Shown here piece by piece: positions 18,462 through 27,677 of a stretch of DNA of 64,000 nt (position 1 is its first letter; every line of letters begins with the position of its first letter). The position numbers and the translations under genes are program-made. The stretch covers positions 62,001-126,000 of the forward strand of contig CAJURZ010000003.1 in assembly GCA_910588905.1 (NCBI GenBank), read 5' to 3'. This DNA comes from an uncultured Eggerthellaceae bacterium. GTDB taxonomy: Bacteria > Actinomycetota > Coriobacteriia > Coriobacteriales > Eggerthellaceae. Below the pieces are notes generated by a model that saw only the letters and a program-made list of their open reading frames with translations, ran no database searches and was not told where the DNA came from.

Positions 18462-20375
18462 ATGAAGATTCAAGAGATTAGTGATGATGCGAATGAAGTT
18501 GATGCCGAGCGATCCGAGATAAGAGATAGACGTATTCGTGCTACAAGGATAGCTGCTGGAAAGCAGAAACAGCTTCAAGAAATTCAAAAGCAGATTAATT
18601 CTCTTAAAGATGACGCACCAGACTCAAGAAGAATTAGCCTTCTTGAACAATATCAAGAAGTTGCAGCTGAATATCGAGCGGCTGCAAAGGTTGCCGAACA
18701 TTGCGATGCCCGGGCAGAATTTCTTAATGAGAAGGCAAATGAGATAATCCAAAACGCGGAGAAATACATTGAGTCTTCGAATCAACAGCTTGCTGCTGCA
18801 CATCAAGCAGCAGCAAGCTCAAATTATGGGCGTGACGCAATAAGGGAGCTTTCCAGACGTTTAGGAAGCAATAGAGAGCGAGCAAAACAAGTCATTCTGC
18901 TGTTGGGCGGTAAAATTGCAGGGTTTGAGACGAATAGTCAAAACTTTTCGCAAGATGCTGTGGACTACTTGCAAGAATACCAAGAGCTCATAAATGAGGC
19001 GGCCTTTGGGAGTATTGAAGGAATAGAGGGACAACCCTCTATTCCTGACAGACAAGCAATGGTCGCATTTCTAAACGAAGCATATTCTGAAGAGATAGTT
19101 GCTCTTGCCGCTGGAATCCCCGGTGTGAGTGAGCAGGATGGCATACGAGCGATTTCGGCTCTCGAAGAAGCCTATATTCAAACTGGAGCAACAGGACTCT
19201 GGGAAGAACAGGTAGACGAACGCCAGCCAGCAGACAACGGATTAATACAAAACGAGGATTTATCTAAAATTCTTGCGTTTCAAGAATACGTGGAACGCCA
19301 ATGCGCAGAAACAGACAAGTACAGAAACGCGCCTGTCCTCAAACTGGGCAGAACGATTGATTCAGGGAAACCAAGGAAACCGGCTGCTAACAATGACGAA
19401 CTGGTGGCAGCCTGGGATGAAACCTCGTGCTCTTATCGTAAGCTTTTAGAATCTCCTGGTATTACTATTGAGGAGAAAAATCAGATAGTTGCTTCATATA
19501 GGCATGATCGAGAGTCCTTTTTTAGCCTATTCGATATAGATGAGTATGATAATCCGGATATACCAAAACTTACGCGAATACAAGAAACCTCAAAATATTT
19601 CGATGCTATCAGTCATTCGGATTATGAAAACGATAGCGATTTAATGCATTTGGATATCCAGTTTTTCGCTTCTGGACAAGATTATGATGATAACTACATT
19701 GACTTTCAGAGAACTGCCAATACGAGACGAGAGCTTGAGATAATTGCTGAAGAAGACAGGGAAGAATTTGCTCAACAGGGTAAGGTTTCTGAGCCTGAGT
19801 GGAAATCTCCCAATCTCCCAACGTCGCATACAGGCATTTTTACAGGAAAGCCTGGTGATTCGAGCTTCATTCCCAACTCGACTACAGCAATAAAAAGGAT
19901 GGAAGAGTTTGGATGCGACAGTGTCGAGTACAGACATGGGTATCCTGTATTCGAGCCGTTTACTGAACACGATTCACCCTATGGAAGAATAAAATGCCAA
20001 GTTGAAATTGGGCACATGACGGATCAACGAGAGAATCCCAGCTGGGAGTTTGGAGAAAGACCAAATAATTCATCATACGATCTTAATTTCGACCTAGGAA
20101 ACTTTAAACAGGCTGACAGAGCTCTTGCGGAAAGCATTGTCTCTAGATCACATTCGGGGACGGTTAACAGCGTTCCATGCGATGAGCAGTTCTTAAACGT
20201 CTGCAGAAACATTTCAAAATGGAGGAAAGCCGCAAGACTTACATGGCATGAGTGTGCCGATGGCAAAACAATGCAACTCGTTCCAACAGAGATACATTCT
20301 GCGTGCAGGCACAGTGGCGGAGTATCTTTGATGAAGTTGCTGATGAGATACGGCGACATTTCTCTTGACACATAG
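18462..20375 (+). CDS. Polymorphic-toxin-like protein: coiled-coil N-terminus, HNH/ENDO VII-type nuclease C-terminus
   Basis: 637 residues. A long coiled coil fills about 1-170, then a helical middle, a DIQFFASG junction string near 395, a pre-toxin-like segment (FTGKPGDSSFIPN ... YRHGYPVFEPF, about 450-495) and a C-terminal nuclease signature W595-H-E ... DGKTMQLVP ... H612 ... RHSGG (617-620), like WHH/LHH-type HNH toxins. The architecture is that of an exported nuclease effector with an interchangeable C-terminal warhead. No signal peptide is present, so export would need the operon's own machinery. No immunity gene directly follows, which is unusual. Confidence 0.85.
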   Translation: MKIQEISDDANEVDAERSEIRDRRIRATRIAAGKQKQLQEIQKQINSLKDDAPDSRRISLLEQYQEVAAEYRAAAKVAEHCDARAEFLNEKANEIIQNAEKYIESSNQQLAAAHQAAASSNYGRDAIRELSRRLGSNRERAKQVILLLGGKIAGFETNSQNFSQDAVDYLQEYQELINEAAFGSIEGIEGQPSIPDRQAMVAFLNEAYSEEIVALAAGIPGVSEQDGIRAISALEEAYIQTGATGLWEEQVDERQPADNGLIQNEDLSKILAFQEYVERQCAETDKYRNAPVLKLGRTIDSGKPRKPAANNDELVAAWDETSCSYRKLLESPGITIEEKNQIVASYRHDRESFFSLFDIDEYDNPDIPKLTRIQETSKYFDAISHSDYENDSDLMHLDIQFFASGQDYDDNYIDFQRTANTRRELEIIAEEDREEFAQQGKVSEPEWKSPNLPTSHTGIFTGKPGDSSFIPNSTTAIKRMEEFGCDSVEYRHGYPVFEPFTEHDSPYGRIKCQVEIGHMTDQRENPSWEFGERPNNSSYDLNFDLGNFKQADRALAESIVSRSHSGTVNSVPCDEQFLNVCRNISKWRKAARLTWHECADGKTMQLVPTEIHSACRHSGGVSLMKLLMRYGDISLDT

Positions 20376-20443
20376 AAGCAATAAGTGAGCTTACGTTATA
20401 TGCAACGAAATTTGAGGATATAGCCGTCACGCAAACAAAGGAT

Positions 20444-23400
20444 GTGAATATTTTGAGCAGTGAAAACATGAGCGTACTGCTATCAGAATTTAAGAGCACG
20501 ATTGCGAAGTCTGCAACCGAATCAGTGATTTTGAAGAATGAAGGACTTGCTTCCAGAATAGATCAATTTGGGTTGACCGAATCAAATATTATAGAAGTTC
20601 TTTCGGCTTTCAGGGATGTTTGTGAAGGGTTTACGCTCGATAAAAATAATTACAAAGCGGCATTGACTACTGCGCTTTCTGAGGCAGACAGCATTCTATC
20701 TGATGAGAAGGATGCTTTAAGGAAGCGTATGGATTCTGATATAGCCGCAGCTCAAAAAGATAAAGACAAAAAGAATGATACGCATAATCAAATTATCGAT
20801 TCACGTAATCAATCGATAGTTGATCTCCAAGCTAAGCAGAATAATCTAAAGAATAATCTGCAAAACCTAAATTGGCTAGACAGGAAGATGAATGAAAAAT
20901 CAACTGAAGAAGAAGTTGATAAGCTTGAAAGAGAAATTGATGATTGCCGCAAGATGATTGAGGAGGTCAATTCTGCGATTGCTGCTGCAGAAGAGTATTT
21001 TCATCATCAGGTAGATGAAATAAAAGCTTCGCATTCAAGACTTCTGGCTGAAAAGGAACAAGAGTACAAGGAGTTCAAAACTGAATGCAATAAACTCAAC
21101 CAAGACAGGCAAGCTTCCGTAGATAAACTCGCAAAGCAATTCATAGAAGAAGCAATCACTGAGGATATACTGGCCGAAGTTCAATCTGCAATTGGAGCCA
21201 TCAGACCAGATTATGAAAATTACCAGGTAATAAATCCTGACTCTTTTACGAAACCTGGAGAGTTGTACCTGGGTTTCATTAGATGGCGAACGCAACTTGG
21301 TGGGTCGTTATGTCAGATTAACCGTTCTTATATTGCGCACAGTCCTCAAGGTTCCCTTTTTGCGCTTCCTCTGGTCGTGAATCTCTCTGATGGATTTCAG
21401 ATTATTATAAAGCCTTCGGGATCGAACGATGCGTTTTGGGACAATGATTGCGTGAGAGCGATAGCTCTTAAGCTGCTCATGGCTTATCCGCCAGGAAAAC
21501 TTCAGCTTACGCTTATCGATTCATTCAAAAACGGAATATCCTTCTCGGGAATTCCCGATATTGCAGACAAGCACCATGAAAACGTAATAAGTGGAGGCGT
21601 GCTTACCGAAACCGAATTCATAGCTCAAGCTCTTAGATCCCTGAGAACCAAGATGGGTAACTATAGCGGTAATCAGGGCTACGGAAGAGACAAGCAATCG
21701 TATTTCAGAAGAGAGCCCATTCAAGCCGTTGTTATTAATGATTTCCCCAATGGCTTCAATGAGGAGTCTCTAGCTGATTTGGCCCGGCTGATGGAGAACG
21801 GAGACGCCTTCGGTATGGTGTTTGTTATAGGAATGAACCCATCATATGAAGCCGAATTCGCAAACAACGCTAATTACAAATCCATTCTGGCGCGTCGTGA
21901 TGCTATAACGGTCGAGGGAAGCGATCTACAGCATTTAACTTATAAGGATACCGGCTTTGAATTCATTTTTGGAGACCATGTAGATGTAATAGACAATGCT
22001 GATGCAGTGATTAAGACTATACGCTCTGGCGTTATTACTGCGAAAGCCAGGGTAGAACCATTTTCGCAACTGTTTCCCAATACCTCTGATTGGGAAGATG
22101 AAAACACCTGGAGAAGGAAAGAATCATCTAATGGAGTGATGATTCCCCTAGGCGTTTCAGGAGCCTCGCAAATAACGCAGGTAGTTGTTGGGATGCCAGG
22201 GCCAAACATTATGCACCATGGCCTTATAACTGGACCAACAGGAGCAGGTAAATCAACTGCACTTCACACGATGATTATGTCAACTATCATGAACTACCCT
22301 CCTGATGAGGTGCAATTAGTTCTTATCGACTTTAAGGAGGGGACAGAATTTAGGTCATATGCTCCTTATCAAATCCCCAATTTCAGAAGCATTACTACTA
22401 CCACAGAGCCGGAGTTTGCTTTAGCAGCCTTGCAGGACGTAAAGGATCTCTATGAAAACAGAACGACAATAATGACCGATATCAACGAATATCGCAGAGA
22501 TAATGATATGTCCGTGCCAAAAGTGCTTGTTTTGTTTGATGAAGTGCAAGCGTTATTTTCAGACGGAGTAAAAGAAGACATCAAGAACGAGTGCCTAGAA
22601 ATATTGACATTGCTAGTTACGAAAGGACGAGCAATGGGCATTCATATTTTTCTAGCATCGCAGAGTTTTGAAAGAGTTTCATGCATTCAGCCGCTGATGT
22701 CCGACATGAAAATAAGGCTTTGCCTGAAAGATACGAACACGGGCGGGATACTTCAAGATGCTTCAGCACTAAGAGATGCATCTATGGGTTCTGCTATCCT
22801 GAATAACGAGGGAGGAGCTCCCGACAAAAACGATTTATTTCAAGTATGCATTTTGGAAGACGATAAGCGAGATGACATTCTAAGGAAGCTATCTCGCATT
22901 TATGACACTGTCGAAATGCAAGATAGATATAAATCCTTCGATCCCAGACTTTTGTTTACAAATATTGAGGATGATTTTCACCATCCATTCAATACTTTTA
23001 TTGAGGAGCTAAGAAGACCTGAGACTAACAAATGGGATCCAATACTCCGCATAGGAAGCCTCTTAAAGATCGAAGGGGATGCGCATCCTTACAGAAAAAC
23101 GGGATACCCATTTAATGTAACTCTATCAGGTGAGAATCTGCTATTAATCGGAGACAACTCAAGCGTCGCAAAGAGTATCTTCATTTTCTCCATTCTTAGC
23201 GCATTGTTAGACAGCCTCTCTCGTGATATGGATAAAGACGACAGAATGGTGCTCTTCGATTTCACTGAGGACAATATATACTCAGATGAAAATGAAAATG
23301 ACCTGTCAGGAGATGCTGCTTTCGATTCACTTTACGATGCTTTTCCGGGAAGAATCAAGCATGTTCAAACAAGCTGCAAAATCAGAAGGTCTAGGCGAAC

Positions 23401-23953
23401 AGCACAAGTAGATATGTTGGCAAAACCACCAATGGAGGCAGAAATAGACACGCTGTACGCTGAACTTGAAAGAAGAAAAGGCGACTTCGTATCGGCCGCT
23501 GATCCTGACAATATCGAATTCAGCAGACTGTTTCTAATGTTTTATGGAATCAACAGTGCTTTAAGGCTGGCTAATACCGACTCTCAAGAAGGGGGAATGT
23601 ATGGCAATTTAAGCACATTGGCAAAGCTTCAGGCAATCCTAGATGAGGGACCGCTCTACGATATCTACTCAATAGCCTGGGGTCAAACAATGGCCTCGAC
23701 AGAAAAAATATTGAATTTCAATTCAGTAAAGCCAGCAGAAGCATACTTCCAAAATAGAATTGTATTCTGCGCTTCTGATGATGAATTTAGTTCTCTGGCT
23801 GCTTGTGTAACCAAACCATCTACATCGAAGGGAGCCGCATTTTGCAACATCAATAATAACGAAAGGGTGCACATACGACCATTCGATCCGCCCAAGTTGG
23901 GTTGGGTTGATGACTTTAGATGCTGCTACGATGAAGCAGAGAGGCAATCGTAA
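20444..23953 (+). CDS. EssC-like FtsK/SpoIIIE ATPase with three ATPase-type domains
   Basis: 1169 residues from GTG (AAAGGA upstream). A coiled coil spans about 85-225. A first FtsK-like fold (about 265-560) lacks a Walker A. The central domain is canonical: Walker A GPTGAGKST (about 596-604), VLIDFKEGTEF, Walker B VLVLFDEVQALF (about 693-704). A third domain near 885-910 keeps only a degenerate P-loop, GDNSSVAKS. Tandem FtsK domains with one active motor recall EssC/EccC of type VII secretion, but there are no membrane segments and no N-terminal FHA pair; a separate FHA protein is in the operon. It probably powers substrate movement (inference). Confidence 0.88.
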   Translation: MNILSSENMSVLLSEFKSTIAKSATESVILKNEGLASRIDQFGLTESNIIEVLSAFRDVCEGFTLDKNNYKAALTTALSEADSILSDEKDALRKRMDSDIAAAQKDKDKKNDTHNQIIDSRNQSIVDLQAKQNNLKNNLQNLNWLDRKMNEKSTEEEVDKLEREIDDCRKMIEEVNSAIAAAEEYFHHQVDEIKASHSRLLAEKEQEYKEFKTECNKLNQDRQASVDKLAKQFIEEAITEDILAEVQSAIGAIRPDYENYQVINPDSFTKPGELYLGFIRWRTQLGGSLCQINRSYIAHSPQGSLFALPLVVNLSDGFQIIIKPSGSNDAFWDNDCVRAIALKLLMAYPPGKLQLTLIDSFKNGISFSGIPDIADKHHENVISGGVLTETEFIAQALRSLRTKMGNYSGNQGYGRDKQSYFRREPIQAVVINDFPNGFNEESLADLARLMENGDAFGMVFVIGMNPSYEAEFANNANYKSILARRDAITVEGSDLQHLTYKDTGFEFIFGDHVDVIDNADAVIKTIRSGVITAKARVEPFSQLFPNTSDWEDENTWRRKESSNGVMIPLGVSGASQITQVVVGMPGPNIMHHGLITGPTGAGKSTALHTMIMSTIMNYPPDEVQLVLIDFKEGTEFRSYAPYQIPNFRSITTTTEPEFALAALQDVKDLYENRTTIMTDINEYRRDNDMSVPKVLVLFDEVQALFSDGVKEDIKNECLEILTLLVTKGRAMGIHIFLASQSFERVSCIQPLMSDMKIRLCLKDTNTGGILQDASALRDASMGSAILNNEGGAPDKNDLFQVCILEDDKRDDILRKLSRIYDTVEMQDRYKSFDPRLLFTNIEDDFHHPFNTFIEELRRPETNKWDPILRIGSLLKIEGDAHPYRKTGYPFNVTLSGENLLLIGDNSSVAKSIFIFSILSALLDSLSRDMDKDDRMVLFDFTEDNIYSDENENDLSGDAAFDSLYDAFPGRIKHVQTSCKIRRSRRTAQVDMLAKPPMEAEIDTLYAELERRKGDFVSAADPDNIEFSRLFLMFYGINSALRLANTDSQEGGMYGNLSTLAKLQAILDEGPLYDIYSIAWGQTMASTEKILNFNSVKPAEAYFQNRIVFCASDDEFSSLAACVTKPSTSKGAAFCNINNNERVHIRPFDPPKLGWVDDFRCCYDEAERQS

Positions 23954-24447
23954 TGAAAAGCGGGGAGCAAGGAGAGTGGTTGCTTCATACTGCTGTTAAA
24001 GAAGTAATTGAATCTGGAGAGACGGCTGCATCGTCTCTTGCAAAGAAGCTTGAAAATAATATGAACGCTGAATCAAGATCTTCGGAGCCTTCATACAATT
24101 GCACCGAAACAATAGGAGAAAAGCTTGAAAAGATAAGAATGTGTATTCGTCAAGGATTCGATCTCCAGATTATCAGTGAGCTGTTTCGAGATGTCGAGTG
24201 TTGCGCAGAAGGACATTATCTCAAGGCTATCGCAATATTGAAGGGGGCCAACGATAAAGCCATTCCCGATGATGCAATCAGTGAGTTGGAAACTGCAATG
24301 TCGCTCGATCCCAACAATGTCGTATATAAGCGGTTTGCAGAGATGCTACATGCGGAAATTCTCAATACTGAATCTGAGATTAGGAACGCAGCAGATAAAA
24401 GCAAAAAGCACTTGGCTCAGCTAAAAAGAAGGGCGGGAATATCTTGA
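23953..24447 (+). CDS. Helical protein of unknown function in the ATPase/kinase operon
   Basis: 164 residues, overlapping the FtsK gene by one base. Predicted helical throughout, with a TPR-like stretch (AIAILKGANDKAIPDDAISELETAM, here quoted in parts: AIAILKGAN and AISELETAMSLDPNN). The SLDPNN string resembles TPR repeat ends. It may be an adaptor or scaffold; no catalytic motif is visible. Confidence 0.75.
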   Translation: MKSGEQGEWLLHTAVKEVIESGETAASSLAKKLENNMNAESRSSEPSYNCTETIGEKLEKIRMCIRQGFDLQIISELFRDVECCAEGHYLKAIAILKGANDKAIPDDAISELETAMSLDPNNVVYKRFAEMLHAEILNTESEIRNAADKSKKHLAQLKRRAGIS

Positions 24448-25502
24448 TGCCATCATCAGAGCGCGAACAAACCGCCGAGTCTTACTCGATCAAGTCTATA
24501 TCGCTGATCCGAAAGCTTGCAACCAAGGCGAAAAACGATTCAGCCTACATTGACTTTGCCAAGAGAGCATGCCTCTCCTACGGTCCTGCGAAAAAGGCAT
24601 CTGCCCTTTTGAAACAAGGAGATTACATTGCTTTTTCCGATAGCGGACGACGGGCAATGCTAGAGCTTAGTAAATTACTGAAAAACTATCTAACATTCAA
24701 TGCTGACACATGCACCTGCGTGAACGAGCTCGATGAAGCGTTAAAGGAAGTGCTCAGATTAATCGAAGCTTCCATTCTTTCTATACAAGAAATTGATGAT
24801 TTGTCTCCAGATCTTCTACCCGCTAAAGAAAGCCAAGAGTATGTTGAGTTCTGCCGCGACTATCTTCATGCACTTGCATATATTGGCTCTATTTTCTTTG
24901 GTCCAAGCATACTTCAACCAATGCAAAGCATCGAATTAGGCGATTCAAAACGTTCTGTAGAGAATATAAAAAGAATGAATACCGAGATTGCAGCCATGGC
25001 AAATGCGCATACTGCAATTGGGCCTTGGATAATCCATAGTTCGGAGGATTCAGACGGCTTTTTCCCAAAAATGAAAGGTTGCATTATTTCGTACCTTGAC
25101 AAGCCCGTTGTTGAAACGCTTAAAACATATCGCGTTCAAACGAAGAAGATTGCTCGGAATCTATACATTGCAGAAGGAGAATCTGACGTCCTGTTAGCAG
25201 GCTACGGGTTTGTGGTTGGGGTCGATTTCAAGCTCTCTTACAAACTTAGGTCACCCGATATACATAGAGAGCTTCCGATCTACGCGTTTGAAGAACAAGA
25301 TTATGATAAGGGAGACCCGCTCGGTTCAATTGCTAGATACTTTTCAGGAGATAACGCCTTTTGTATAGAACCTCAAGATCTAGCTATGGCAATTGATAGA
25401 TATATGAGGGCGGCAAGTGTAAAGAGTATTGGTGCTCATCTGTGCCCACGATGTGGCGAGTCTATACCTAACGATTGTCTGCTATGCAAAAAGTGCAGGT
25501 GA
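24444..25502 (+). CDS. Unknown protein with C-terminal zinc ribbon
   Basis: 352 residues, overlapping the previous gene by 4 bp. The N-terminal half is helical. The second half looks globular (YRVQTKKIARNLYIAEGES ... GYGFVVGVDFKL). The last 20 residues form a zinc ribbon, CPRCGES and CLLCKKC. I do not recognise the family. Tight coupling on both sides indicates an obligate part of the operon. Confidence 0.78.
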   Translation: MMPSSEREQTAESYSIKSISLIRKLATKAKNDSAYIDFAKRACLSYGPAKKASALLKQGDYIAFSDSGRRAMLELSKLLKNYLTFNADTCTCVNELDEALKEVLRLIEASILSIQEIDDLSPDLLPAKESQEYVEFCRDYLHALAYIGSIFFGPSILQPMQSIELGDSKRSVENIKRMNTEIAAMANAHTAIGPWIIHSSEDSDGFFPKMKGCIISYLDKPVVETLKTYRVQTKKIARNLYIAEGESDVLLAGYGFVVGVDFKLSYKLRSPDIHRELPIYAFEEQDYDKGDPLGSIARYFSGDNAFCIEPQDLAMAIDRYMRAASVKSIGAHLCPRCGESIPNDCLLCKKCR

Positions 25503-25507
25503 TTTTA

Positions 25508-26056
25508 ATGTTTGTTAGGAATATATGTTATCCAGTCACCTCGCTGGGCCCCGGAAATCGTCTTGCGATTTGGCTAACAGGATGTAAGAAAAATTGTCCA
25601 GGATGTATGAGTCCAGAACTTCGAATCCAGTTGGACGATGATAAAGTGCCGATTAGCTTAATTAAAGACATCATCGGCAATGTCAAAGCGCCTATAGATG
25701 GAGTCACTATCTCGGGTGGCGAACCGTTAGACCAATTGAGTGAGCTAGATGAGTTGATAGATTATATATTCTCATCAATCACCAGAGACATACTTCTCTA
25801 TTCGGGTTACTCGTATCCTGAAATTATGGAAAAATGCAAGGATTATGAATTGTTGTCCAAAGTCGCGACATTAATAGCTGGAGATTACCAAGTTGCACTT
25901 AATAACGGACGCGGCCTCCGAGGATCATCCAATCAGACTGTGCACAGACTCAAGAATATTAACTCATATGACTACGAGAATGCCAAGCGAAGAAGGCAAG
26001 TGTTCGTATTTGATGACAAAGCTGTGTTGGTCGGATTGAGAGGGGCAAATGGTTAG
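25508..26056 (+). CDS. Radical SAM 4Fe-4S activase-like protein (NrdG/PflA type)
   Basis: 182 residues, starting MFVRNICYPV after an AGGTG RBS. The cluster-binding CX3CX2C motif is in GCKKNCPGCM, the SAM-binding GGE motif in ISGGEPLDQ, and the length matches single-domain glycyl-radical-enzyme activases such as NrdG. No glycyl radical enzyme is encoded in the window. In this operon it more likely modifies a partner protein or peptide, but this is inference. Confidence 0.88.
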   Translation: MFVRNICYPVTSLGPGNRLAIWLTGCKKNCPGCMSPELRIQLDDDKVPISLIKDIIGNVKAPIDGVTISGGEPLDQLSELDELIDYIFSSITRDILLYSGYSYPEIMEKCKDYELLSKVATLIAGDYQVALNNGRGLRGSSNQTVHRLKNINSYDYENAKRRRQVFVFDDKAVLVGLRGANG

Positions 26057-27677
26057 TTTTTCGCGCCTTTCAAAAACTGTTGACTATAGAGAGTTCGCTG
26101 TTACCAGAGATCCAGGTGTAACCGACCAATCTTGTCAGAATGCATTTGCGCAGATAGATCCAACTTCTCACACAATGGTCGGAAAATACAGAATTGAGAG
26201 ACTATTAGATAATTCAGGCGGTCAATCCGATGTTTATCTTGCAAAGCTTCATGGGCAGCAGTTTGCCTTGAAGCTGTTTCGTAAGGGATTGCGTCAAATG
26301 CTTGATGTGCAGAATATGCTTTTACAAGGAGATTGTCCAAATATTGCACCATTGATAGATTTTGGTTTGTACAAGGGAGAATATTGGTATGAAATATATC
26401 CATTCTATTCTAGCGGAAGCTTAAAAGACATTATTGCCGAAAGAGGTAAATGTAGTCATCATTTCATAGAGAGGGTGCTTATTCCTTCGCTGGATAATGC
26501 AATCCACTATTTACAAGAGCGAAATTTAATTCATGCGGATATAAAGCCGCAGAATATCTTCATTTCAGACGATTTAAGTAACGCTATTTTAGGCGACTTT
26601 GGAGTAGCGGGTGTTACATCGGGAGAAGTTGGTCTGGTCCCGTTCAGAGGAACTCTTGAGTATTCGCCAAATACTCTTCATTCTGGCGGACAGATGCGAA
26701 TTGATTCGTCATATGACTACGGGGCGCTTGGACTGGTACTCATCGAGGCTTATACAGGTTATTCTCTTTTTGCAAACATGTCCCTGGATGAAAGGGACAG
26801 AGCCTTGCTTTCGTTGAAGGTGCCAAGCAATATTCCTCAAAAGGCAAGGATATTGATAGAGGGCTTATTGCAGAATGATCCACGCCTAAGATTTGGCCAT
26901 GAAGAATGTAAATCCTTTGTGGACGAAAAGGCTATAAAAGGGTCGTTTGCCTCCAGGCGAGGGAGAGGAAGGCTCTCCTCTCTGGAGCGAAGCGCTAGAG
27001 ACAGTACTTTTGAATTTGGCTTCTTCGATGGAAGGATGGTCATTGCGAATTCAATGGATTCGCTCAGTGAGGCCTGCGATGCACACTGGGAAGGGATCAA
27101 CGCGATAATCGGAGCAGCAAAGCTCAAACGTTTTCTGCGACACCAAACAGGAAATGATGATTTCAGCGATAGATTCATTTCTCCTTACGAGAGAAGATCC
27201 TCAACCGAGCGAGCCTTTTGGCTATGTTGCGGATTAAGGTATTACTCAAAAGGTAAAAGCGATCACACCTTCATATACAAGGGAAAACGATTCTCTGGAT
27301 TGGTGCATCTTCTCGAAACTATCTCATCAGAAGAGGGACATGATTACGCGGATATATTGAGCGGCTCGACTGTTGCGGCGTATCTTCGCTTGTATGAGTA
27401 TGGTGATGAAGTCGTCCATGCGACTGAAGAGATTCTCTTCAAGGAAATCCCCTTGAGAGAGAAGGCGCAGATGCTTATTGCAATATGCTCAAGCAGTAGT
27501 CTGCCTCTTTATGTGAATGGAATGCTAGTTCAGACTGTAGAGGATTTACTAAATAGAATACCCTCAATGACGAACAACGATTTGGAAGCCATGATTAATG
27601 AACCAGCTTTTGTCCCTTGGATGCATAAGAACAACTGTGATGATGTGATAGAAGATTTGGAGAACATACATGAGTAG
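26049..27677 (+). CDS. Ser/Thr protein kinase with long C-terminal extension
   Basis: 542 residues, overlapping the radical SAM gene by 8 bp. Hanks-type kinase motifs are complete: glycine-rich loop DNSGGQSDVY, ATP-anchoring Lys in FALKLF, catalytic HADIKPQN (about 161-168) and metal-binding DFG in LGDFGVAG (about 183). Unlike PknB it has no membrane segment and no PASTA repeats; residues about 300-542 form an unknown helical domain. With the FHA protein two genes downstream it probably forms a phosphothreonine switch for the operon's machine. Confidence 0.92.
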   Translation: MVSFSRLSKTVDYREFAVTRDPGVTDQSCQNAFAQIDPTSHTMVGKYRIERLLDNSGGQSDVYLAKLHGQQFALKLFRKGLRQMLDVQNMLLQGDCPNIAPLIDFGLYKGEYWYEIYPFYSSGSLKDIIAERGKCSHHFIERVLIPSLDNAIHYLQERNLIHADIKPQNIFISDDLSNAILGDFGVAGVTSGEVGLVPFRGTLEYSPNTLHSGGQMRIDSSYDYGALGLVLIEAYTGYSLFANMSLDERDRALLSLKVPSNIPQKARILIEGLLQNDPRLRFGHEECKSFVDEKAIKGSFASRRGRGRLSSLERSARDSTFEFGFFDGRMVIANSMDSLSEACDAHWEGINAIIGAAKLKRFLRHQTGNDDFSDRFISPYERRSSTERAFWLCCGLRYYSKGKSDHTFIYKGKRFSGLVHLLETISSEEGHDYADILSGSTVAAYLRLYEYGDEVVHATEEILFKEIPLREKAQMLIAICSSSSLPLYVNGMLVQTVEDLLNRIPSMTNNDLEAMINEPAFVPWMHKNNCDDVIEDLENIHE

